The notes: a model not told the origin generated them from the letters alone. A DNA stretch of 64,000 bases from Acanthamoeba castellanii str. Neff (GCF_000313135.1 NW_004457394.1:99141-163140); one strand, 5' to 3'; shown: positions 49,216-58,880, counted from the first letter of the stretch. A program made the numbers and translations.

Positions 49216-49410
49216 GCGGCCCATGAGCGGCATAGCCTGGTGTACGGCGGCGATGGTAGCCTGGGCGGTGGCGAAATCCAGTTCCATGGCAAACAGTTGT
49301 ATGATATAAGTAGTCACCGAGAAACAACAAAATTGCTGATGTCCGAACGGTGAGCCGCCGGAGATCCCCACCACCTGCTCGATACGATCTCATAAACACC
49401 AGAGACGAGA

Positions 49411-50164
49411 ATGGCCAGTGACGGTTACATCATTAGTGGCACGCGCATCCAGCTCCCCGATGTTCCGGCGGGATTCATGCGGGCGGACTCTGCCGGCACC
49501 ATCGTCAAGGCCGACACGGCCGCCTTTGTCGCGGAGATCGACAACCTGGCCGGACAGCCTAACGGCGTGGCCTCGCTCGATGAGAACGGGCAGGTGCCGC
49601 TGTCGCAGCTCGGCAACGCGCCCGGAGGCGGTGGCGGCGATTTCGTTCCACCCACCGACAAGGGCGTCATCATCACCGGCGACGGCAGCCACTCGGTCAC
49701 GCTCGCGGCGGGCGCCAACAAGACCGCCCTCATCGCCGACCCTACCCGGTCCGAGGGCATCAAGTGGGCGGCCTACGACCACGTCGATCTGCTCAACAAG
49801 GGCACCAACACACACGCTCAGATCGATACCACCCTGGTTTGAGCTTTGGTCGCAGAGTCTGAGCGTCAGTGATGTTACGCAGGGCAACATAATGGCGCAG
49901 GTGTCGGCCGTCACCAGCGTCACCGCGACATCCGGCAACTGGCTGCTGTGGCTGGCCTACTCGTGCGATCTCGGCGGCGTCAGCGGAACGACCGCGCAGA
50001 CGGTGTTGGCCAATCGCGTCGGCGGATCCTTCACCAGCGGATCGGCGGCGCTCACCACCGCCAACGGTGTCGCCTCGGTCAAGCTCATGGTGACGCAAAC
50101 GACCGACACAACCTGGCACGCGACCATCTATGGCAACGCGGCGTCGAAGCTCGTCCCCCTTTAA
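49411..50164 (+). pseudogene. Tail-fibre-like structural protein with one frame break
   Basis: ATG 49411 opens MASDGYIISGTRIQLPDVPA. Then come VAEIDNLAGQPNGVASLDEN with GQVPLSQL, and WAAYDHVDLLNKGTNTHAQI. Both phrases are the style of phage tail-fibre shafts and tips, where NGVA-LD-NGKVP-QL and LLNKGTNTHAQID repeats are common. The frame stops at 49842. The next frame continues without a stop to 50164 (VTQGNIMAQVSAVTSVTATS, YSCDLGGVSGTTAQTVLANR), a beta-rich domain of the kind found at receptor-facing fibre ends. A one-base change near 49838 explains the split. Acting as a virion surface fibre is inference. Confidence 0.55.
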
Positions 50165-50263
50165 GGGATCCGCAAAGGAGATCTCCAGTTTGGAATCAGT
50201 AAAACCCGTCCATTGATTGAGAGCTTTTCGTTCTTGTTTCACCACCAACCGACCAACACAACA

Positions 50264-52064
50264 ATGGCGCCGCGGATCGTGATCCTGCTGATCGCAGCAT
50301 CGCTGATGTGCTGCATCGCGTCCGACTTTGATCTCATCAAACTGCGCACTCTTTCGGATCTGCGCGGACCGTCCGACGGATCACTGCCGCCACCGCCGTC
50401 GGCCGATGGCACTTGGCGTGACATCGACTACCGGTCGGGATGCGCGATCGGGCGCGTCGAGTGGCCGGCGGTGCAACACCTCGATCGCACCCTCGCAATG
50501 GCGCGATCCTGTGGCGTGGCGAACGCAACGCTCGCGGCACTTGATTTTTGGTTCAAGCGCGACTATCGCGACGAAGGATGCACCGACACGGAATCGGATC
50601 GATGCTGCGACATGCCGGACGACACGCTGTGGAACTCCAACTGGTGGTGGAATCGGATCGGCGTGCCGATGCGGATAGGGCCGATCTGTCTTCTGCCTTG
50701 TAGGCGGCTGCGATCTTGGCCACATTGCCCGTCAGCAATCCGTCCCACACGGCCCCGCGCGCCATCCACAAAAGGTTGGCTCCCTTGGCCCCGGATCCCC
50801 TCCAGTCGGATCGTCGCAGGATCCGAGAGCAGTGCGCGACCCTGTCCGGGCCAAGCTGCCCGACATGCGCGCGATGACAGATTCTTGGGCGAGACGCGAT
50901 GAGTTTGCCGCACTTCCCACACCACCGCTCGGCAACCGCGTCTACGCATCATCCGACTACGTCATCCACCGGCGACCAAACTACTTTGTTAGCGTCAAGG
51001 CGGCTTCGGAGCGCGTGGCGGTGTCCGAGTGCATCAACGGTGAGAACACGCTCGGCCATCGGCTCGGGGATGGCGTCATGTTTGTGAATCGGCCTGGTGC
51101 GTATGACGACGTGTTCCCGCTGTGGAACTGGAACGCGCTGCCCGGCATCACCGTCCCTGCGTCGGCGCGAGGCGACAACGGCGGATGCGCGACCGTGTCC
51201 GGCAAGGGCGACGACGATTTCGTGGGCGGTGCGTCGGATGGTCACTTTGGTGTGTTCGCGATGCGATCCGCCGACGGAATCCGAAAGGCCTGGTTCATGT
51301 TCGACGACGAGATCGTGGTCGCGATCGTGCCGACCTCGGATGGCGAGACCATGCGATCCGTGCTCGACTCGCGGGTGCTTCGCGGCGATGTGACCTCGAG
51401 CGCGTATGGCGATCGCGCGCCCATGGGAATCGGACGGACGCGATCCAGCCCTTGGTGGATCCGCCACGATTCGGTGACCTACATCGTCCCCGACAACGCG
51501 AGGGGTGCCAACACGCCCGTCGACGTTGTCACCACCGTGCCCCGCGATGGTCGGTGGTCTCGGATCTCGACAAGCGAGAAGACGGTGACCACAAAGGCCA
51601 CGTTCACAGCTTGGTTCGAGCATCGTGGGCCATCGCACTACATCATCGTGCCACACACCGCCCAAGATCCGATCGCGACCATCGACGACGTTGTCGTGAG
51701 ACAGAACTCGGATGCCGTGCAGTGCATCGTCAACAAACGCCTGGGCACGGTCGGCATCGTGTTCTGGGAGGCATGGGAGACGGCATCGTTTCCCGGATGG
51801 CGCGTGACCGCGAATCGGCCCTGCGTTGTGCTGGCTGTCATTGAGGACGCCGACCGGCACCTGCGGATCACGATCGCCGATCCCACCCACAAGCTCGATC
51901 GCGTGTCGGTGAGCGTGACCCGAGAATCGGATGGCGTGTCGGGCACGCTGGCCATCGACACGTCCGCCCACAACGGAGCATCGCACACCGTTCTCTGGGA
52001 CGGATCGGCGTCGGATTCTGAGATGTCATCATCCGGCCGCCCACGACCGTTTCTTTTTCATTGA
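50264..52064 (+). pseudogene. Polysaccharide lyase family 8 gene, rearranged (internal inversion and deletion)
   Basis: The N-terminal part, with signal peptide MAPRIVILLIAASLMCCIAS from ATG 50264, reaches the PL8 motif NWWWNRIGVPMRIG at about 50640-50685. The C-terminal part (about 50850-52064, different frame) has the PL8 phrases YVIHRRPNYFVSVKAASERV, CINGENTLGHRLGDGVMF and LPGITVPAS, then the beta-sandwich domains. Between them (about 50696-50840) the coding sense is on the opposite strand, where GSGAKGANLLWMARGAVWDG LLTGNVAKIAAAYKA reads as the toroid segment that should follow. The rest of the alpha-toroid, including the His/Tyr catalytic region, is missing. Intact family members (hyaluronate, chondroitin or xanthan lyases) are roughly 700-1000 aa. 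Non-functional as it stands. Confidence 0.75.
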
Positions 52065-52155
52065 ATAGACCAGTTGAGTCACACCAATGGCAGTCGCCCC
52101 TTGCACCCTTTTATACCGACTCTTGGCTCTCCCATTCACTCACAACAACACCACC

Positions 52156-52464
52156 ATGTCGCTCAACACTGGCCTTGCCGTCTTCCTCCTCCTGGGTCTC
52201 TGCGCGATCGTCGATGCCACCGCCGTGTGCACGTACCGCAGGTGCTCGTGCGCCGACAAGACGTGCTCGTCCTTCACCGGTTGCACGACGTTCACCCAAG
52301 ACGAGGGCGCATGCGGAGCGCTAAACCACGTGTGCGATTGCGCGAACATGAGGATCCTGGCCTACGCCAACACGGGCTGCACGGGCTCGCCCACCAACGT
52401 CTACACCTCTGGAAGCTGCTACAACAAGACCTTCTGCTATTACGTCGACTCTTGCACCGCATAA
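52156..52464 (+). CDS. Secreted Cys-rich small protein
   Basis: Intronless, 102 aa. A signal peptide (MSLNTGLAVFLLLGLCAIVD) is followed by about 80 residues with 14 Cys, e.g. CTYRRCSCADKTCSSFTGC and CGALNHVCDCANM, ending CYNKTFCYYVDSCTA. The Cys pattern implies a disulfide-stabilised extracellular domain. A TTTTATACC element lies 40 bp before the ATG (52112-52120), and AATAAA follows the stop. The family is not recognised. The frame is intact. Confidence 0.6.
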   Translation: MSLNTGLAVFLLLGLCAIVDATAVCTYRRCSCADKTCSSFTGCTTFTQDEGACGALNHVCDCANMRILAYANTGCTGSPTNVYTSGSCYNKTFCYYVDSCTA

Positions 52465-52517
52465 ATAAAAAGCGCCCTTGCTCTTGGTCGCATTATGCAA
52501 TCCAACCCCTCCGAGTA

Positions 52518-53147
52518 ATGACAAAACCCGTCTCTGTTCGTCTGTGGCGTCACGCACTCTACGAAGCCTACGGCAACATACCTGGATCACGGAAGTTTGA
52601 TGGCGACTGCGAACCGATTCATGACGTCGAGGTGCTGTTGAACGGCGCGATCCTGAAACTTCACCGATCGATACTGATTCACGCCACGCCATACTTTGCG
52701 GACGCGATCCTAGCATCTAAACCCAACGAGATGTTGCGAATCGACTGTAGCGACGGCTGCGACGACTCCCGGTACATCCAAGCGCTGATCGAGGCCGCCT
52801 ACTGCGGATCCAAAGAGTTCGACGTTTTCCAGGCGTCCGAAATCGTCGGGTTAGCACGCGAATGCGCCAAGCATCGGACGTCGATGCCGGCCAGATTGGT
52901 GTGCGTGTATCCCGTATTCAGGCTTGACGCACGACCCACCGCTCCGGGCAGCGTTGGCACACGCCAACGACAATATGCAGCCAAGGACGATCCGAAGGAG
53001 ATGCGGGCGCTCATCGATGTCATCAACGCATCGCTCTACATCCAGCTCATCGACACCATCGACTGGGAGTGGCGGCACGTGGGACCGTGGTTCTGTAAGG
53101 CCATTGACGGACTACGTCATCCTATTTGGAACTATCATTTCGAGTAA
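52518..53147 (+). CDS. BTB/POZ domain protein
   Basis: Intronless, 209 aa from ATG 52518. The BTB core is HDVEVLLNGAILKLHRSILI followed by HATPYFADAIL, with an acidic LRIDCSDGCDD and a helix pair LIEAAYCGSKEF / EIVGLARECA. C-terminal is an unrecognised region (LIDVINASLYIQLIDTIDWE). BTB proteins act as cullin-3 adaptors, and giant viruses carry many. It stops at 53147, 11 bp before the next start, with AATAAAC across the junction. Confidence 0.65.
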   Translation: MTKPVSVRLWRHALYEAYGNIPGSRKFDGDCEPIHDVEVLLNGAILKLHRSILIHATPYFADAILASKPNEMLRIDCSDGCDDSRYIQALIEAAYCGSKEFDVFQASEIVGLARECAKHRTSMPARLVCVYPVFRLDARPTAPGSVGTRQRQYAAKDDPKEMRALIDVINASLYIQLIDTIDWEWRHVGPWFCKAIDGLRHPIWNYHFE

Positions 53148-53158
53148 TAAACACCGAC

Positions 53159-53662
53159 ATGGCCACAAGAATCACAGCCATACGCGAGAACTTGCGCAAC
53201 GAGGAGAAGGAGATTCGAAAGGATCTGCCAAAGCTCCAGGGTAGGGTCAGGAAGATAAAGACGATGGCTCGACACACCCGCAATCTGCGACGCGCGCTGG
53301 GCTTCGTGGAACTGATGGTTCGCGACGATGGCAAGTACAAGTTCTATTTTATCGTACACGAAGAATCGGCCGCGATTGTGAGTGCGATCTCCCAGAATCG
53401 GATCGTGGACGGCATCTGCGAGCGCATTCAACACAATATAGATGCTGTGGCACCCACCCCGTTCAAAATCAAACTGTGGAGCGGTGGCGAGTCAGACGCA
53501 TGGCACGTCGAACGCCCCAAAGACATGAAGATCTTGGGCGGCCTAAAGCACCGAATCGAACGTGGCAAATACGAAATCGCTGGCAACGACAGCCACACAA
53601 AAGCCAAAATCGATGTTTCCGCTCTGCTCGTGCGCATAAAAAGCCAAAAAGTTCGGCCATAA
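53159..53662 (+). CDS. Unknown basic protein
   Basis: Intronless, 167 aa. The first 50 residues are highly charged and likely helical (MATRITAIRENLRNEEKEIR), then a mixed alpha/beta part (FVELMVRDDGKYKFYFIVHE), ending very basic (KAKIDVSALLVRIKSQKVRP). The family is not recognised. It is the middle gene of a same-strand series with minimal spacers. Confidence 0.4.
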   Translation: MATRITAIRENLRNEEKEIRKDLPKLQGRVRKIKTMARHTRNLRRALGFVELMVRDDGKYKFYFIVHEESAAIVSAISQNRIVDGICERIQHNIDAVAPTPFKIKLWSGGESDAWHVERPKDMKILGGLKHRIERGKYEIAGNDSHTKAKIDVSALLVRIKSQKVRP

Positions 53663-54729
53663 ACACAACCCCACTTTCACCATTACTGGCACGCACTGCG
53701 ATCCGCTTGAACTCTTGACCGGCAACAAGTACCTCGAAAACGACTTCGAAACCCGAGTCGCCAAGGAACTGCTGGATATCTGGCACCGATGTTCAATCGG
53801 CTGCGTGATCAGCGTCGGACCCAACGAATACGCCAGGGCCACCCAGCAGGGGTGGGTCGCGACGTTCAACGGGCGCCCGACGACCTGGCAGAGATTGCTC
53901 ATCCACATCCGTTCGTCGCCGCACGACAGTGGCACTAAACGCCGATCCTTCGGCGTGCGAGGTGATGGCGCCTTGCTCGATCGCACCTTCACGATCGAAT
54001 CGGTCAGCGAGTGGAAGGTCGACGATCCGAAACCATACATCGAGCACGCTCTGACGAATCGCAAGTACGCCAGGGCCTTCATCGGCGTCATCTCAAAGTG
54101 CGAGAGCTGGAATGCACAGATCCAAGAGATCATGCAAGCCGTCATCCGAGCCTACACCGACGGCCAAGACAGAATCAGGCACTGGTCCAACATCGGGCCG
54201 GGTAAGAGGCCGACCGATTTGCCGGACCGACATCGATGCCGCCACACTGCGCAAGGTCAATGCCGGGTTGGCCTGGATCGGCGCGATGCGCTCCGTCTGT
54301 TCACACGAGAGCACGAAGCTCAAGATCCGAGGCAAGGGCGAAGAACCGTTGGCGTGGGAAGACGTCGACGATCGCGTGATGGCCCAACGCATCCGCGCCA
54401 ACGATTCGGTCATCATCTTCGAGGTCATCGGTTTGGCGAACTACGGCGTCAAGTGCTCCATCGAGATCACGAGTGCCGCCCAAGACATCCGCAACTTCAT
54501 GTGCCGTGAGACGCTGTGGATGGACCCGAAAGGCATCGAGGCGTGGATGGGCTTGGTCCAGGCCATAATGACCCAGCCAGGTTGTGCAGAGCTGCATTGC
54601 GCGCTCGGCATGGTCAGGGACAAGATACTGAAGGGCGAAAGAAAGCTCCCCTCGCGCGACGAGGAGGAGGAGGAAGAAGAAGAGGAAGAGGACGCATATG
54701 GCTCAGATTACGAAGACCAAACATGGTGA
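53640..54729 (+). pseudogene. Unknown protein, no start codon and one frame break
   Basis: An open frame without an ATG runs from about 53640 (TFTITGTHCDPLELLTGNKY). It continues through IGVISKCESWNAQIQEIMQA to about 54200, then continues in a second frame (DIDAATLRKVNAGLAWIGAM; FEVIGLANYGVKCSIEITSA) to an acidic tail of about ten Glu and the stop at 54729. A GTAAGA at the break point mimics a splice donor, but no acceptor restores frame. The missing start and the frame break suggest decay. No family is recognised. Confidence 0.4.
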
Positions 54730-55589
54730 ACAAAAATATAAGCACATTGAGTTACTTTTGCCATGGATGGGTGGACGACGAAGCAGGTGTGTCGCCAGCT
54801 CTCGCGATGGGGCTCGAAGAATACGCGGAATCGGCGCGGCGGGCCAAGATCGATGGCCCAGCGATGATGGCATTGCACGAGGTCGACGCGCTGTGCTCGC
54901 AACTCGGCATCGTCAAGATGGGCCATCGCAAGCGACTCGCCATCGCCATCCGCCACCTCGACGACGACAAACGCGCGTTCAAACTGGCTATCCCTCCGCT
55001 GCAGCGCTCGCGCTCGTCGCCCGATGTGTCGGAACCGGATCGCAGGTCGGGCCGGCTCCCGCTGTCGTCGCGAACGTCGAGGGGCGGATCCGTCGTGGGT
55101 CGTCCGCGGAGCACCACCAAGGCCTACGCGAACATGTTCGGCGGCATCGCCGTCAAGTGCGTGTACGACGGCGACGTGAGCATCGTGCGGTTGGCATCGT
55201 TGCGTTTCGACGATCTGTTAGACGCGATCCGCAGGATGCACGGAAACGAGGATCCGAGCGTGCGCTACGTCGAAGAACTGGCATGGGCACACCTGGAGTC
55301 ACACAACTACCAAACAAAGTCGGCCATACGATCGGTCAGGTCCAACCTCAAGCGCGGGCACACGCGAGTTCCGCGCATGTGGTTGCGCGTTCTGCGCGTG
55401 CTCGAGAACATGCCGCCGCGTACAGGGGTGGTCATCGAGGTGCCCGACCGGTGCTGCGGGGTGTGTGGCGTGAGCATGCCGCCCGGCGTCGTCGACAAGG
55501 CCGACCCGGCACTATGTTTCGGCTGTGCGTCGTCCATCAAACGCAAAGACGGTGCGCGACGCATTGAGATTGCCAACCTCCTCAATTGA
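54723..55589 (+). pseudogene. SAM domain protein with split SAM domain
   Basis: The SAM domain is divided between two frames. The expected opening (WTTKQVCRQLSRWG) follows ATG 54762 in one frame. The continuation (LEEYAESARRAKIDG to LGIVKMGHRKRLAIAIRHL) is in the frame that starts at ATG 54723 and runs to 55589. One G missing from the GGGG run at about 54809 explains this. After the domain come a Ser/Arg-rich linker and an unrecognised helical region (FDDLLDAIRRMHGNEDPSVR), then a possible zinc site: CCGVCGVSMPPG and CFGCASS. SAM domains mediate protein or RNA contacts. If ATG 54723 is used the protein has a truncated SAM domain. Confidence 0.5.
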
Positions 55590-55598
55590 AAATAAACA

Positions 55599-55967
55599 AT
55601 GAACAACAACAATAATGTGGACGCCAAAGGCTGGGATTACGAACACAAGTTGGCATATCAGTACGAACGCGAGATAAAGGACTGCTACGAGAGGGCACTG
55701 GATGCGTTGCGCGAAGCCAGGGATCACTTTGCGTCAGCCAAGGTGCTCGGAGTGCGACCCGACTGCGGATTCGAGGACGGGGAGTGCATCGATAATCTCC
55801 AGCGATGCATCGAGTACGGTGCGATGCGCAGGTCGGACGATGACGTGGCGTTCCCGTTCGAGCACCAACGCCAAAAGCTCGCCGCTGCGCTGAGCTCCGG
55901 TAAAATAGACGAGGAGGAATTTAAATTCGCGCAGGATATATTGGTTCAGTTGCCCAAAACAGAATAA
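55599..55967 (+). CDS. Unknown small acidic helical protein
   Basis: Intronless, 122 aa. It begins with an Asn run (MNNNNNVDAKGWDYEHKLAY). A helix ERALDALREARDHFASAKVL and two Cys in PDCGFEDGECIDNLQRCIEY suggest an all-helical fold. The family is not recognised. The ATG lies 9 bp after the previous stop, within an AATAAACAATG junction. Confidence 0.4.
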   Translation: MNNNNNVDAKGWDYEHKLAYQYEREIKDCYERALDALREARDHFASAKVLGVRPDCGFEDGECIDNLQRCIEYGAMRRSDDDVAFPFEHQRQKLAAALSSGKIDEEEFKFAQDILVQLPKTE

Positions 55968-55970
55968 ACG

Positions 55971-56480
55971 ATGGAGATCGAGCAGGTCGACGACAGCGCA
56001 AAGGTGGCGCGCTTCGTGACCAAGCACATCACCAAGAGGGACTTTATCTCGCTCTTCCCCGAGTCCCATCTTAATGCTGCCAGAGACCGGGACGATCCCG
56101 ACCAACCATACAGCCACATATACAAACGCTACCTTGGGTACAGATCGAGGTGCGGCATGCGAATCGACCCCGCGATTCCAGACATCGACGAGTGGACGTG
56201 GCCGCGGTTTGTCATGTGGTACAAGATGAGGACGGGTGAACGCGTGGACGAGAAGATCGTCGAGCATTGGGCGTTCCTGCGATGCATCTCGCGCGACATG
56301 GGGATGTCGATCTGTTTTGACATGCACGGCGACGACCGCACCAAAGCGGAGGCCATGTTCGACAGATTCGTGTCATCCGGTCGCGATTCAGCGATCTTCT
56401 GGTCAGAATGCGATCTCGACGACAAGGAAAGGCTTTTGGCCTGGTATGCAGAAAGGCAGCGGTGTTGGGCGGCCATGTGA
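55971..56480 (+). CDS. Unknown protein
   Basis: Intronless, 169 aa, starting 3 bp after the previous stop. Rich in Trp, Arg and Asp (IDEWTWPRFVMWYKMRTGER, AIFWSECDLDDKERLLAWYA), apparently alpha-helical. The family is not recognised. The intact frame suggests recent insertion or ordinary luck. Confidence 0.4.
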   Translation: MEIEQVDDSAKVARFVTKHITKRDFISLFPESHLNAARDRDDPDQPYSHIYKRYLGYRSRCGMRIDPAIPDIDEWTWPRFVMWYKMRTGERVDEKIVEHWAFLRCISRDMGMSICFDMHGDDRTKAEAMFDRFVSSGRDSAIFWSECDLDDKERLLAWYAERQRCWAAM

Positions 56481-56536
56481 CTTGACATGGCCAACAACAA
56501 ATATACGACAGGCTAGTTGTCTTCCATTTAACAAGC

Positions 56537-57028
56537 ATGCCCAAAGTCACCCATGCATCCATGGTAAAGGACGCGCTCAAGGACCTCAACGAACCCACCG
56601 GCTCCGGGGTGATTGCGATCATCGAGCGCGTCGCAAAGCTCTACGAAGGCAAGCTGACGTCCACCTACGAGCGATTGATCATCAAGGCAATCAAGGATGG
56701 CGTCCTGGCCGGCACCCTGGTGCGCGAGGGCAGCCGCATCCGATTCCCGACCAAGGACGACGAAGATCGCGAACTGACTGTGGAGGAGGAGCTCATCATG
56801 ATCGCGTGCCGCGAGGGCGACATGTACCCCGATCGTTTGGCAAAGGCGTTTGCCGACGACATGGACGACGAAGAGTATGAGGAGGCCCTGCAATCGCTCC
56901 TGGGCCGCGGGTACATCAAACTCGTGAGCGATGGCGCATATCGATGGACCGATCGGGCCGGCAAGATCTTTATCTATATGCCCGGCGATGTTCATGGCGC
57001 ATCGTTTATTGAGAGGCTGCCGGCGTAA
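56537..57028 (+). CDS. Linker-histone (H1/H5-like) winged-helix protein with second helical domain
   Basis: Intronless, 163 aa. Residues 1-72 read as a globular H15 domain: THASMVKDALKDLNEPTGSG, VIAIIERVAKLY, LIIKAIKDGVLAGTLVREGS. The layout is SH-x-x-MV-x-x-A-x-x-x-L, a GS-turn, the I-x-x-Y helix and the K-x-GVxxGxL-x-x-x-G wing of linker histones. Instead of a Lys-rich tail, a second winged-helix-like segment follows (EELIMIACREGDMYPDRLAK; LQSLLGRGYIKLVSDGAYRW). Virus-encoded H1 is known in medusavirus. Here it would bind DNA in viral or host chromatin (inference). Its end overlaps the convergent kinase gene by 23 bp. Confidence 0.6.
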   Translation: MPKVTHASMVKDALKDLNEPTGSGVIAIIERVAKLYEGKLTSTYERLIIKAIKDGVLAGTLVREGSRIRFPTKDDEDRELTVEEELIMIACREGDMYPDRLAKAFADDMDDEEYEEALQSLLGRGYIKLVSDGAYRWTDRAGKIFIYMPGDVHGASFIERLPA

Positions 57029-57579
57029 AGCAGTTGAAATCGATGAGCACGGCGTGACCATCGGGCTTCACGATGACATTACCGTCGTGCAGATCGCGGT
57101 GGACGAATCCGGTCTCGTGAAGGAGCGCGATTGCCGTCTCGACGTCGCCCATGATCCTGTCTGCGTTCGCGTGGGATCGGTTTTTGGCCACACAGCGAGG
57201 CATCGACGATGTCGCAGAGGGTTGTGCCGGGGATGTGTGACAGCACCGTGTAGATGAACCACCGACCATCGTGATCGACGAAACGGCCGTACGAGAGGAG
57301 CTCGGGGAAGAGGCCGTCCCGACCGTTCATGGCGCCCAGGATCCTGTGTTCCATGCTATACTCAGCCGCGGCGTCGCGTTCATACGGGACGTGTTCGCTC
57401 AACCTGACCCCGCAGATCTTCACCACCACCGTTTGGCCATCGGTCGTACGCGCCAGATGGGCGTGGCCCGAGGATCCATCGCCGAGCACGCGCACGAGCG
57501 TCACGTCACCCAACCCGCATCTCACGGGCAAAAGCTCGAGACTCGCCCACGTCGCGTCTCGAATGGCCGGTTGGTGCAT
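57006..57579 (-). pseudogene. Protein kinase-like gene with frame break
   Basis: From ATG 57579 the N-lobe reads VRVLGDGSSGHAHLARTTDG with QTVVVKI, giving the glycine loop and a candidate ATP Lys. The catalytic loop VHRDLHDGNVIVKP and LIDFNCF are in a different frame further on, ending at the TAA at 57006. The break lies near 57190 beside an AAAAA run. The activation-loop DFG is DFN. With about 190 aa in total the domain is short, resembling the reduced kinases of giant viruses. Not functional unless the frame break is a sequence error. Confidence 0.6.
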
Positions 57580-57587
57580 GCCGTCGT

Positions 57588-57982
57588 CTACTTGGTATGA
57601 GGTGCCTTTTGCACGGCGACGCATCGGTTGAGCTCTTCGCTGTGTCCGTCAAAGATGGCGTCCGCGGCCCACACGTAATCGGCGGCGTCCGCATAATCGT
57701 CGCCCTCGCACAGTTTTCCAGCGTAAGCCACCGCGGCGGCCTCCTCGACAAACACCGCGAGCACGCGGATGTGCTGATCGCGATAGGCGAGAACGACAAA
57801 CATCTATCCTTGCCCCAGCGCGCAAAGAGTTCGTGCAGTGGTTGTCTGTACACGATTTCGTAGATGCACCGCCAGGCCAGATCGCGATTCTTTCGCGATG
57901 TGGCCGCCCACGCTGCGATGGCCTCATCGCTGTCGGTGAACTTGAGGATCTTGGTCACGATGTGGTCGGGCAGGCTGTCCAT
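57588..57982 (-). pseudogene. F-box protein with frame break
   Basis: ATG 57982 starts at an F-box: MDSLPDHIVTKILKFTDSDE with AIAAWAATSRKNRDLAWRCI. After about 60 codons the reasonable continuation (MFVVLAYRDQHIRVLAVFVE to the stop at 57588) is in another frame, with the break near 57805. Short F-box proteins of about 130 aa occur in giant viruses. The next gene on this strand begins 8 bp after the stop. Confidence 0.5.
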
Positions 57983-58034
57983 GGCGTTGGTTGAAGGAAA
58001 TAACAACGAACACGGAGTTTGCCTGGAGCGGTGT

Positions 58035-58880
58035 TTAATATTCCGCTGAAAAGCCCTTGACGCGCATGTACAACTTGGCGCGGGGCAAGTAGCCACGCGA
58101 TTGGAGATTGAGGGCGCTAATGTGGGCACACAGTTTGGTTGGGGTGGGCTTGGGCTTGATGCCCGGAAGGTTGAGTCTTTGGCACGCGCCCTCTCCGGTC
58201 ATGACGAAGAAACTGCAGTCGAGCATCGCCGAGGCAATGGCCCAGAGCATCCGTGGCGGCATCTCGTCTCGGTGGATGTCCGGGAACTCCAACCACACGC
58301 GAGGTTCGGGCCTCATCGAGTCGTCCCCGTGCTCGATGGCGACGAGGCACAGGTCGTCGCGGCGTCTCGGGTTCACCTCCTCGTGGATTCGTGCGATCAG
58401 CGATGACGACGAAACGCCGGCGGGATCGTATTCCAGCTCCCGCTCGGGACCGTGCGTTATGCTGTACAGGCACTCGTCGTTCTCGCGATCGACAAGCACC
58501 AACTGCATGTGGCGCGGCGCGAACGTGAAGGCGCTAAAGTGCGAACGCCTGGTCGCCAGCATCTCCACAATTGTGTGGGGGTTGAACGTGGACGACACGA
58601 CCGTGAAGCGGTCATCGGCAGGCAGTCCGTCAATAAAGGCCTGGACGCTGCCTTCCTCGCCGTCGTAGCTGTCGAGCTCTTCCTGCCATTCGTAGATGTC
58701 GGGTGGTGCTCGGCAGAGGAGCGTCACCGTACCTCTGGCATCCTTGTGCGGGGTGTCGAACAGCGCGTTGACGAGGGAAATGCGTCGAGTGTAGGCGGCA
58801 TCTCGCTTTCCATCGGCGTCCGCGACCCGCTTGGCCTTGGTCTCGGCGGTGATGAGAGGGCGCTTCTTCTCGGATTGCAT
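58035..58880 (-). CDS. Unknown protein
   Basis: Intronless, 281 aa from ATG 58880 (MQSEKKRPLITAETKAKRVA), with a basic start. The rest is mixed alpha/beta: GTVTLLCRAPPDIYEWQEEL, MQLVLVDRENDECLYSI, DDLCLVAIEHGDDSM, MLWAIASAMLDCSFFVMTGE. It ends basic (YLPRAKLYMRVKGFSAEY). The frame is intact. No family is recognised. Confidence 0.45.
   Translation of the reverse strand: MQSEKKRPLITAETKAKRVADADGKRDAAYTRRISLVNALFDTPHKDARGTVTLLCRAPPDIYEWQEELDSYDGEEGSVQAFIDGLPADDRFTVVSSTFNPHTIVEMLATRRSHFSAFTFAPRHMQLVLVDRENDECLYSITHGPERELEYDPAGVSSSSLIARIHEEVNPRRRDDLCLVAIEHGDDSMRPEPRVWLEFPDIHRDEMPPRMLWAIASAMLDCSFFVMTGEGACQRLNLPGIKPKPTPTKLCAHISALNLQSRGYLPRAKLYMRVKGFSAEY

Noticed and set aside
54200..54255. Intron beginning GTAAGA in the unknown viral gene
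   Set aside because: No nearby AG restores the downstream frame; other genes of the block have no introns.
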